Shown piece by piece: positions 37,223 to 48,600 of a DNA stretch of 64,000 nucleotides; the first letter of the stretch is position 1, and each line of letters opens with the position of its first letter. Location of the stretch: contig VZSF01011185.1 of NCBI GenBank assembly GCA_013398295.1, positions 62,001-126,000 on the forward strand. The letters run 5' to 3'. Under the pieces are notes generated by a model. It saw only the letters and a list, made by a program, of their open reading frames with translations. It did not search any database and had not been told where the DNA came from. The position numbers and the translations under genes are program-made. The DNA comes from Chionis minor. Its lineage: Eukaryota; Chordata; Aves; Charadriiformes; Chionididae.

Positions 37223-39808
37223 TAGCTGCATGATAGCTGCAGGACAGTACCAATCTGCTCATGGATCTTCTGGCTTCTTTTCTACTTTGTGGGGACCAGG
37301 TTTTGACATTCCACACACCATGGAAAGAGGATGTCATATTTTCCTGCACATTCTGTGTTCTTTCCAGTTGTCCTTTCCACTTTTCCACATCCGGAGTAGG
37401 AGAAATCATTTTTCTACTATCTCGGGAAGGCAGGAAAAAGCCAACAACTCTGGTTGTTACAATAGCTTTCTTCTGTCTGCAGGGAGAAAATGGTGATTTT
37501 CCCTCCCTCCTTTAAACTTTATCCTTGCCTGAACAGTGAGACTGACCTTAGCTCTAAAGCCTTGAATTTTTCCCTGTGTTTCTGCTAGTACTTGTCCTGC
37601 TTCCCTTCTGCTTCTCAATGACTTCTGTTCCCACCCTTTCCTTGTTTCATTCAAATTTGTTACAGCTAATTTGTTACAGCAGATTCCACCCGATTTCCAG
37701 TTTCTCTATAATGGCAGCAGAGACACAATTATCCCTCTGCTTCTCCACTGTACCCACCCGCCCTTGCCTCCAACACTCATCCTCCCTCCCGTGTTTTCTT
37801 TATCAAATCCTTTCTGTGACTGAAGCAGACTGACCGTGTCTTCTCACTGAGGATTGGAGCGAAAAGTTGACTCCACTCAGGCCCTTTAGACATGGATAGA
37901 AGCCTTCTCCAGTGTTATTTATCTACAAACACAAAATGGTGAACGGGCGATGATGAGGCAGATGTCAGTTTCTTATGACTGTGTGAGGATGTTTTCTCTC
38001 TCCCAAAGCAAATCAACTCTGCGTGTTGGTGGGATTGAAAGAACTCTGAGACACAGAATCTTGTTAGTATCCTAAAATTATTTGATTTAAGACTACAGTG
38101 AGAAAAATGACATGTTGCAAAATATTGCCCTCCCATTTACTTCAAATATCCCAAAGTCGTGTTTAGGCTCTTTTACCAGGCATTTCACTATATGTATTGG
38201 CATGCGTATGCATAGATAAGGGGGGCTTTTTGCAATTCATGAAGTTCAGGCCAGGGCTATCCTATCTCCTTCCTAACCTTAGTACAATGACTGTGACTTT
38301 ATAAATGAACTTGAATCCTGCAGTGTGCAGTTTTAATGTAGGTGCATTAAGTGCCATTTTAGCCACTTGGTCTCTGAAGGGTCTTTCCAGAAGGGTGTGG
38401 GTCTCCTATAAGTCCAGTGTCATACCTGTCTGCCCTGTACGGATATCTCACATATCTTAGTTTGTCCTAAATAGCAATAGATGCCTATTTTTAGACAGCT
38501 AAACAAATCCAAAGGCGACCAGACCTGGATATACACTACTGAATAATTAAGGAAGTGGCAAACTCAATAAGGTCTGCAAACTAAATAACATCTGTCTCGG
38601 AATGATAAGTGTTATTGCCCTCCAATTAAATCATATTTTACCGTATCAGCAGGCGCTCTCTCTCATGAGCTTATATGTTGCAGGCTATTAGACTTAAGAA
38701 AAAACATTGTTAGTTAACATCTCAGGAGCAGAGGTGCTCACCCACCGCACATAGGTGGCAGCTTCAGTCTATGCCCCATCTCCTCCAGAGATCAGACTTC
38801 ACCAATTTTGCCCAGCCACAAAGTTTGACTGAGTGGTAGATTTGGATTCATTTTAAGGGCTATTTTCCAACAACAGGGATTACAGCATGTACAGGTTGTA
38901 GAGTTAGTGAACAATGAATAACAGGCTTCAACTGCCCAGGAACTTATATTTGAAGAACTCTTGCCATAGCTTCCTTTTTTAGATATTTGATAAGTTTCCT
39001 GCATTTTGTTATTGGTTATTATTTTCTATCACGTGTCCATTACATACTCTTAGAATTATTTAATTACATTGTATTTTAAGTGTACACTCACAGAGTGGCA
39101 ATCTGGGATCTTTAAGGACACTGACACTTTGGTCTATTCCTTCAACTGGATGAATTGCATTGGAGATATTCTGTCTCTGTAAAACATAATGTAGCTATGT
39201 AACCGTGTAGTACAGTATTGCCATTGGCTATAAGTTTGTATTGAGTTTGTAAGGTCTCAGGGCTCAGGCTTGCTTTGTCTGAACTTTTCCTGACCTGCCT
39301 GCAATTTTGTGCAACATGATTTAGCTGTGACAGCAGTTTCTCTATTTGATCAAGCATGTGTTGCTAATTTTATTTTTTTTTTTTACTTTCGTATATCTTT
39401 GTGTGATACAACTATAGCTTTATACAGACAGCAGTAGCAACCAGTTATTGTAGGGAGAATGTTATTTTTATTGTTAGCAGAATTGTTATTGTTAGCCAGA
39501 ATGAAGTCTTTAGGACTCTAATGCGGTGATGCAGTGCAGAGAAATTCAAGTCTGATATAAAAGCAGAGTCCTTGAGAAGGAGACGGAGCAGGACAGTGCA
39601 GGCACGGGATGGGGCACAGCCTGGCACCATAGACCCCTCAAGATAAACAACTCAGTAACAGTCAGTTAAAAAACCTCCAGGTCTGGAGCTGGAAAAACTG
39701 ATTTTGGGGATCTCAAATAGAACAAAGAAATAACATGTAAAAGGCATCATATATAGTGCACTTGGGTGTAGCCTGGTGCTTCAGACCAATGAAGAAAGAA
39801 AAGTGTGA

Positions 39809-39824
39809 ATATATATATATATAA
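39809..39824. repeat. (TA)n microsatellite
   Basis: About eight TA units in a row. Potentially length-variable. Confidence 0.85.
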
Positions 39825-42800
39825 AGGAAGAGTACTTTCTTTTTGCCCGTAAATAAGATTTTGAATGTAACCATACAAATATGACAGGAGGATCTATTAG
39901 AAAAATAACTGAGACTCTGAACCACACTGTAATCAGCTGAGGACTTAGCAGGTGGCTTAGAATGGAAAAAGAGTATGTTATTTCAACAGGAATTGGGTAA
40001 CAGGTTTCACCGGCCTAAATTTTGTTTGTTGTACAGTTCTTAGTATTATTTGATGTAGATTGGGTTTTGCTTCGTCTTACTATGAGATACCTCCCAGTTA
40101 GTATGAATTCCTCTGAACATTTTATCCTGCTACACTGTATTTATTGACTGCCACTGTCTGCAATTTATACTGAAGTGTTAATTTGCTTGTGTTAACACAG
40201 TAAAGATGCATCTATTCTTATGAAATAATTTGAAAATAAGATATTTATTGCTTGCATTTGTTTTGGAACACCAAGGCAAGAGCATTTCTGGCCAATTTTC
40301 TCAAGTTTCTACACATGCAATGCTGGGTTGCTTTTTGCAGTAATTTCCCCCCATTATTTGTAGATCTGAAATGCTGTAGTTTATTGTGCTGACAAGATTC
40401 AAAGTTTCCTATCATTTTTTTCTTCCCAAGGGAAACTGCAATCCGTAGCAATTTTCCATTGCTGAATTTTCATAAAAGCACTTGTCTTGGAAGTTTTTTA
40501 TATAATAGTCTATTATAGTAGATAGTTTTATTGCCAAGGAAAGAGAAGCAGTAAACTTATTCAAAGCTCACAACTGCACACTCGCTCATTCTTCCTTCAA
40601 AAGACCAGAGTAGGAAGCATTATTTATTCCCTTTTATAACAATTAAGGAATCAGTAAATACAGAAAGAACAAAATAATCTTTTAATAGGTGTATATTTCT
40701 CTAAGTCAAATAGTTTGTAGTAATCCACAGCAGGGATATCTGCCCCTCGCAATTATTTTCTTTCTTGACATACATGCACTCCAGGAGTGTTTCATTAAAA
40801 TTTCTGTCGTGGGATGTTTTTACTTCTGTAAAATGTGCAATCATGAACTGAGCCAGAAAAATAACAAAACAAAACTTCAGGACAATTTTACAAGGAGTTG
40901 TATGTATGTGTGTGAGTCTCTAAATTATGTATATTATTATTTCCACGTGCAAATTATCATACTGTAGGATTTAAATTTCAGATAGAATTATTTCCAGAAA
41001 CCCTTTTCTCATAAAATATTCTTCCTATTTGTTTCAGATGTAATTTCAGACATTCCTAATGAATGTGGCAGACTGCTGGGATCAGTCTTTGAATGTCCCG
41101 GTTTTGCTCATGCAAAATGTATATTAAGTGTAAGCAGCTTGAAGATTAAAGCCAAACTACTCGTCCAAGGCTGTTACACACAAACTTAGGTGTCAAAGTG
41201 TGAACTTCATGCCTTGCCTTCCATCATAGTCAGATGAGACTGAGGGTGGATTCAGATGTCTAGATTTAGGTACTTAGCAGTATTTCAGGCACTGAGGTAT
41301 CCTGCTTGGCTTCAGGTGTTGCTCCAGAAAAGCAGCAGTCTTCTGTAGGTCTTCCATCAGATATGCCAACAGCAATAGTTTTTTTAGCCTTGGCTATTAT
41401 AGTTCATGCCCCTAGGCAACTGCTTTTTGGATGAGTTGAGTCACTTCGCTGATAGTTGACTAACTACATTGACTAAAGGCATGAATTCAAACACTCAGCT
41501 CATGTGTAGACAGTCACATTTCAATGTGTGGTTTTGAAGCTGAATCCCACTCTCAAAGTTCAGTTCAGTTACTTAAATTGAGGCATCTAATGCCATTTGA
41601 GATACCCTAGGCTAGCTGAGGTATATTCACAAGGCCAGGATATATGTCACAAGACTTAGAGGAGCCCACACTTAGCTGGAACAACTGCTAGAGGACAGGA
41701 AGGATGTCTTGACACAGAGCAGCCTATGTTTAGGAAACAGAATTGAGCTTCCAGTGTAAAACCTTTGGTTTGTTACTTTTTCCATGATGCCGTGTCATTA
41801 ACATATTTCAAAAAGCAAAGCTATTTATTCTGTTCATGACAAGCACTTGCAAATTCTTGGATCTTGCATGTCGAGAAATAAATATCAGGCCATTCTGTAA
41901 ATCCACTTTACATTGCTCACATCTATAAAAAGTTATCCATTTGCTGTACAAGATAAGATTTAGGCAGTCAAAAGGTTATATCTGAATTAGACTACTGTCA
42001 GCCTGTGAAAGAAGGTTGACCAATAAAGGTAAACCAATAAAGTCCATGAGTATTTGTAAGTGGTGAGATAGCACAACCCTATTTTATCCCTGTTGTTATA
42101 TATCTCCAGAAAACAATCACACGCTGTCTTTTGATTCTACACACTTTAAACACAATGTGATATTCAGTCTCCCAGATATTAAAAATGGTGTGGTCAGCTG
42201 ATAGCTGTTTTGCCTATATGAGGCTGTGTCTCAAGTCTGCTGAAGTTAATTGGAGAGATTTTAAGGACGAACTTTCCATCATTCTCATTTAACATCATTC
42301 TCTTACACAGCCCTGCATGCATGCATTGAAGAGTGTTAACTCTAGTAAAGGAGTTCAAGTATACTGTTTTTGAAATGTATGAGACCAGCTGGGATGAGAT
42401 AAAACCATTGCTGATTGTGGAAAATTTCTTAATATCTTTCATAACAAAGTCACAGTTATTTTGGCACAGTACTAAAAGATATTTTTCAGCTGTCAATGAT
42501 GCTTCCAATAGAGAAGAAAAACAGTTGAGACAATTATTATCATTGAATAACTGGAGTTTTACAACTCCAGCAACAATAGTTTACTTCATAATTTCTTTAA
42601 CTAAAAATGAAACATTAGAGAAAGAATGTGTTCCTAGCTGGCATCCTGGCTCTGTGTTTTGCATTTACAAAATGAAAAGGAAAAATAATGTGAAAACAAA
42701 TTTTGTTTATCGGAACAAAGCACTCTATCCAAAAGAATTATGTACCCACATCTTGTAACTTTCCCCTGAAGACCTGCACATTACCTTTACTGTAACTTCT

Positions 42801-43138
42801 TGATCAACAATGAGTATTACTTTGCAAATTTGCATCACGATTAGACCTTTTGCCATATGGAAGTGACTCCATTCTCACCTATGAGGAATCAAATCTGTTG
42901 AGAGCTCTATCTCAAATTCTCATAATCTTTTTCAAAGTCTGATGAGTCATAAACAGATGTCCTCTGTCTTTTGAACTGCCATCTGTTGTAACTGGCTGGA
43001 AGATGTTTGGCTATTTCTGTCAAAGTGTATAAACTTTTTTTTTCTGAAAAGCCTATTCCTTAGACAGCATGTGTTAAAGAGTAGCCCTGGAAAGATAGCA
43101 GCTGCTTGTTCAGAGACTAGCAAGGCTTTGCTTCTGTT

Positions 43139-43160
43139 AATTTTTTTTTTTTTTTTTTTT
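43139..43160. repeat. Poly-T run
   Basis: About 21 consecutive T immediately followed by GCAGTCC. There is no CR1 or LTR context, so it is a simple homopolymer. Confidence 0.9.
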
Positions 43161-43480
43161 GCAGTCCTTTCAGAATGGAAACTGGTTGCTGTTCTCATTC
43201 ATCCTGAAAGTTTAAGAACTGTCCAGACTGTATAATTAGAATTTCTTCACAACCATCTTTGGCTGCATGGTTCGCTACTGTTGAAACAGATGGAGTCATA
43301 ACAGCTCTCTGAGTCATTCTTAAGCTGGTACAATGTCACTGATGAATGTTTGTATGTGTTCGATACATTTTTTTCATCATGGGGTCATGCCTTTCTAGTC
43401 AAAGGAGCTCCTACACTAGCCTGTAAAATGAGTTTCATAAGCATTATGGCAGGTAGGCATTTTATGTGAATAATACAGCT

Positions 43481-43511
43481 ATTATTTCAACATTATTTCA
43501 CATTATTTCAA
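43481..43511. repeat. Three-copy 10-11 bp tandem repeat
   Basis: Three copies of ATTATTTCA(A)C stand in tandem, a small slippage-type array. Confidence 0.85.
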
Positions 43512-44132
43512 CTTTTAAAATAATACCTTATAGGAGTCACTAACTTTCTAACTTGCAGAGACAGCAACATAATTTTAGTAAGTACCTGAGATATTTTTGA
43601 AGTCTTGGAGCTTTCTGTATCTTACTCCAACCATTCTGGGAGCTATCAGAATTAAGTTGCACCCATGCTACTGGTTTTCCTACCACATAGGGAATGTGAT
43701 TTCTGTAGTCCCCACTCTTCTTTCTTTCTCTGCTTGAACAGCATAAATTACATGCCAGGGAAAGACAAATTGTAGTGGTGCTTTAATTGTGAGTAGGATC
43801 ACTTGTCAGAAAAATTGCCAGTCCCTTCAGAAAATTAGTTAGTGATGAAAGAAATCACATCTTAACTATTGCCTAAAACCTTATCCTTAGCTTTCAAATA
43901 GCAGATGCTCTGAATGCCATAGAGCCTCTGTTCTTTTAATCATTCACAGAATTATTGTCCAGAGACTTTGCAGAGTTGCCTATTTCATTTGCTGACCCCA
44001 GGGAGTTACAGGTTATCACTTCCAAAGAGCACAGCTTCATATCATTCCCTCACATCAAGAGCTAACTCATCAGTGCTCAGCAAAAAGTTAATTCTCTACA
44101 TCAGGAAAATACTTCAGGTAGCTTGAAACTCA

Positions 44133-44158
44133 CTTTTTTTTTTTCTTTTTTTTTTCAA
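44133..44158. repeat. Poly-T run with one C interruption
   Basis: Two T tracts of about ten bases are separated by a C. Low complexity only. Confidence 0.9.
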
Positions 44159-44348
44159 TTTCTAGCCTGGTGCATAGTTCTGCAGCACTGTATCTACTTT
44201 TCTTCTGTCTCGTTTTAATTTCAACTCTGAATATTACAGAGAACATTTATGCGACATATATTAACAGCCAAAACTAAAACATTTTTAACATGATATCCTA
44301 ATGTTTACTCTGCAGTTTTCCACATATAGCTATGTATTTGTCAATATG

Positions 44349-44384
44349 TCCATCCATCCATCCATCCATCCATCCATCCATCCA
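44349..44384. repeat. (ATCC)n tetranucleotide microsatellite
   Basis: Eight to nine uninterrupted CATC/ATCC units. The array is perfect, so it is likely polymorphic in length. Confidence 0.95.
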
Positions 44385-44556
44385 CCTGTGGTGATGGAAG
44401 CAAGTGCACAGAATTTGGAAGGAAAAAAATATGTCTTTCCCATGTTTACAGATTATTGCATTTGAATATTATTCTAAGACATCACAGTTCAGAACAGCTT
44501 GGGATATTTCATATTGTATTACAAAAAATAGGTTATGAATGGCTTTTCCTATTGAA

Positions 44557-44594
44557 TAGTCATACCCATATAGTCATACCCATATAGTCATACA
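44557..44594. repeat. 14-bp tandem repeat, about 2.6 copies
   Basis: The unit ATAGTCATACCCAT is repeated exactly, with a partial third copy. Confidence 0.9.
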
Positions 44595-45408
44595 GTTTTC
44601 ATGTAGGGAAGGCTTTGTAATATGTTCAAAATAACAACACTAAATGTGAAAGATATGGACACATGAAGCAGAGATACAACCTGAAAATGAAAAATGAAGA
44701 AAAGAAAGACAAAGCAGAGAAGAAAAAAGGAGCTGGGAAGGAATAATTCATGAAGAATGGGAAGAACATATTTTGAAATTTTTTTAATGTTTCTTCTGCC
44801 TATTCAGACTCTTACTTTAGTAAGGTTATTCCAGGACCAAAACCAATTTGCTTTTCCATTGATAAAACATAGTCACAGACTTTCAGTTTAAATAACTTCA
44901 GATATTTTGTTCAAAGGAAACAACAGCAAAGAGGAAAGAAAAACGTCTGCAAGAGATCACAAGTATGTATTTAATTTTGGGAGCTCCTTCATGAACCCTC
45001 CTTCACATATAAGGGGTTAATGCCTAGAAATGCAAAAGACCACTAGATAGGAAGCCAAGATACTAACTATAACTTCTTCACGGCAGGTAATGAAAATAGT
45101 TGCTTCTGACTCAATATACTCAGGACAAGGAATAGAATAAAAAGAGTCTGATACACATGGCATTGACAGAACTGTGCGTCCTTTGAAGGCTAACCAAGCT
45201 AACACAGCCAGAAAAAAAAATGTTGCTGAAGTACTGACCAGAAGCAATGAGAGGCAGAAAAGCTATTTTGGATCCTTACCAACCTAACCAAACCATTGCC
45301 CTGGCTTTCCTTATTTGTTACAGGGCAGAGGAGAAGCTCTTCCTTCCTTATGTCTAGAGACTTAAGAAAGGGTAAGACAATGTGCTTAGCCTGTGAGCCA
45401 CAGGAAGA

Positions 45409-45680
45409 TGTGATAGGATGAGGGGTAATGGCTTCAAACTGGAAGAGGGGAGATTTAGATTAGATCTCAGGAATAAATTTTTCACTATGAGGGTGGAGAG
45501 GCACTGGAACAGGTTACCCAGAGAGACTGTGGATGCCCCATCCCTGAAGTGTTCAAGGCCAGGTTGGATGGGGCTTTGAGCAACCAGGTCTAGTGGGAGG
45601 TGTCCTTGCCCATGGCAGTGGGGTTGGAACTAGATGATCGTTAAGGTCCCTTCCAACCTAAACCATTCTATGATTCTATG
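45409..45680 (+). mobile_element. CR1 LINE 3' fragment, plus strand
   Basis: A 5'-truncated CR1 of about 270 bp. It starts in the ORF2 segment [15 protein letters not shown] (GGGGTAATGGCTTCAAACTG) and passes through RHWNRL and the C-terminus, with a one-base deletion in CATCCCTGAAGTG that breaks the frame. It ends with the 3' UTR and ATTCTATGATTCTATG. It belongs to the same subtype as the copy at 22654-23118. Confidence 0.95.
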
Positions 45681-48600
45681 TTATTTTGTCTAAGGTACTT
45701 TTTTTGAAAGCCTCAGCAAAGTTAAGATGAGAATCTAAACTCCTGCCAGCTGTTTGGTTTTACTGGGGATGCTGCAATAGACTTCAGCCCTCCAAATTTA
45801 ATGTTATTGAACTGCAATATCATCATTAACTAAGTATACTCTCACCATCAGCCTGTGGCATACATAAGCAGATGTAAGAGTTTTTGTTTTGTTGGAGGAA
45901 AACCAGACTGTAGAGGAATAATTAGCAGCCATAAGTTTAGACTCTAGGGTTTCACAGTGAGTATACCTATGTTTCTGCTCATTTATTGTTGTTACCAAAG
46001 AAAGACAGAAAACAAATGTTCCGCTTTCAGGTCAAACAGCTCAGGGCTTTTCACAGCTCTCCTGGCACTTTCTTTCCTGCCTTGTATCACGGTGTGATGA
46101 CAGATTCTGTCTCTGAGGCACAAAATGTCAAGTTCAGTTGTAACTCTTCAGCCAGGTAGGTTCAGAGTTTACTGGTAGTGATGACCAGCACGTGTTAACA
46201 GAAACATCCTATTGTTTCTTGTTGCAGAGTTTCACCCATATTTAGAAAATTGTTTAAAACAGGAGAAAAAAAAAAAGTCTTTTTTATTAGTTTCAGTGCT
46301 TTTATGAGCATCCTGAGAGAACCAAGAGGACAGGGGACAAAGAGTCACTTTAGCTTTCATTTTTCAGCATCTCCTATTGTGACTACGCAGTTCCTAAAGC
46401 TTTGAGAAGATTAATGTTTTTTAATAAGTATGCATTTCTCCCTCTCAAATGCTGTGTTGATAAGCTTTTTAGATTAGCAGATAATGTAAAGGACTTCAAA
46501 GGCTTATGAAGGCATTCCCAGTTGGCTTACTGAATACAGCTGAGAGTCAAACTAATTGGCAGTCTGCAGTGAGGCAATTAGCCACAGGATTAAGTAAAAT
46601 GGAGACAGAGACCTAACATTATGTATGCATCATTACTCGACTATGTGCTTTGTTTTGTGTGAGTAAAACTGCTATCAGAGTATTAAGATAGTTTTAATAC
46701 ACAAATAACTGAAATTCATCTCGAGGGGTAAAGGGCTGAATCCTCCATTTGCTTTCTGTAGGTAAAGTGGCCATCTAAGTACAGCAAAAGATTATTTTTA
46801 AAAACGGTATATTTGCACGGCAGACTCTATCCTTGTACTAAAGAAGGGAACTGAGGGAGGTCCTGATCTCTGTCGCACAGTGAAATGCAAAATAACTCTA
46901 CTGACTTCAATTACATTTTTCTAGTTTTCCTCTGAGGTTAGAATCTAATTCAACTCCATTATAATCACATCATAGTCATACAGAAAGAGTGCTAAATAAA
47001 TTTTCCTTGGGTAGATACTGGCAGTAAGATAACAAGACTGCTTCTTTCCTTTTTTCTCCCTCTAAGATCACAGGGGCTGCAGCAAATATTCAGAGAGTAA
47101 CATTCTTTTATAAACGTAAAAATGTAGTGGTGCCATTCAGTGTGACAGACTAAAGAATTTGAAAAATGTCATAAGACTGAAAACATTTTCACATTATTAT
47201 CGGCAATGGTCATTCATCATAATTGTTCTCTGGTCTTTGGGGAACTGCACTGCAGTCATTTGCAATGAGGTCAAGGATAGCACTCATTGCTCAGAGACCG
47301 GACAGCAGAGTGATTGGACTCCTTACCCTGAATCATGCAGATTCAGCATAACAAATCATCCCTGGGAAAATCTAGGCTTGAGACCATTGCAGAGTCTCAA
47401 AGGAAAGTATTTGTTGAACACCGTGATTTTGTAGGAAATAAGGAAACATCACGGCTATGCAAGCCAACTCTGTGACCTCCAATTGCTTCAGCTTTTCAGG
47501 AATGATGTTACTGTTTATTATTAGCTATTTGTATTTTCCATATGAAGAGCTTTACATTTCACTAGTCGGCAAGGTGCTTCTGGCGTATGGTATGTAGAGG
47601 GACTGGTATCTACAACTTTCCATGAGACAGCAAGAGTACAAGGCTATAGAGAGATTTCCCTCAAAAAGAAAGAAGCATCATTGGCCGTTAAGTAAGAAGG
47701 CTGTAAATCCAGAAAAGGAGCCCTGACAGTAGCTTACAGCTGGAGGACTGAGGCTCTGCTCAGGGGAGAAAACACTAGAAGATGAGGAGCAAGAACTCCC
47801 TCCTGTCTTATTGCTGAGTTACAAAAAGTATTTCCCTTTTGCTGCTTCTCTTACAGCTCTGCAGTGGCTCACCTCCAAAAGAAGATGTGGTTGAGCCATG
47901 TTTTGCCTATTTAGTAAATAGAAATTATGTGGCTGAATCTGTGTTTATAAGCACTGGGCTACACTAAAGAATAAGTACGCTGCTGTTACTCTTCCCTCTC
48001 CTCCTCAGCCTAAGCTGAAATTAAGTACTTTTTTTGACCTCTACCTTAGACCTCTTAATTTCTCAGTTTATGCCTCAAGTGCATATTCCACCTCTTTTTC
48101 TCTCAAAACCCTTGGGGTCTTAATACTATAAGTTTTCTACAAGTTTTTTTACCTGTCTCTCTAAAAAGTGGCTGTTGCAACTAGTAGTGAATAGATTCAT
48201 AGAGCTTTGCCAGTTTAGGTTTAGCAGTGGAAAGAAATGGTACAATAAACAGAATGAAATATGGCTTGATGAGATTATGCACTACATTCTCGTGGCAAGT
48301 GATGCTATGAACTCATTATCACCAGGAATTTAACTAGGTTTGTTAGGTATTATTCCTCATCTAGTTTGGAATTGCCCTCAAGTGGCCACTGCTTTTTGAA
48401 ATCAAAAGGGTGTAATCCTAAAATAGATATTCTTCTCATGAAGTGGCTTTGTACATTTCTAAATTAATTACTTTTATTTCAAAGCAGAAAGCCTACAGGG
48501 GATTATACAGAGAGAGCCAAGTTGGTTGCTTTCCACCATGTATCGTTAATATCCTCACTGCATTTTTCCACCCACTTTTCCCCCTTGAATTGAATTTCAT

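Larger units (their letters stand above)
37223..45408. other. No host gene seen; unique sequence with simple repeats
   Basis: From 37223 to about 37900 the plus strand stays pyrimidine-rich, with minus-strand frames (37215-37409, 37457-37654) that I do not recognise. At about 41190-41660 there are degraded words suggestive of an old amniote repeat (see findings). A TATA-like word ATATAAAAGC lies at 39555. Simple repeats at 39809, 43139, 43481, 44133, 44349 and 44557 are listed separately. The 141-codon frame at 42333-42758 has no domain and overlaps an antisense frame of 104 codons, so I leave it out. Confidence 0.5.

Noticed and set aside
39540..39640. TATA-like ATATAAAAGC followed by a GC-richer stretch, possibly an LTR promoter
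   Set aside because: No TG...CA ends, target duplication or family resemblance could be found around it.
42333..42758. 141-codon plus-strand open frame
   Set aside because: No domain is recognisable, a 104-codon antisense frame overlaps it, and in 64 kb of AT-rich DNA one or two frames of this size are expected by chance.
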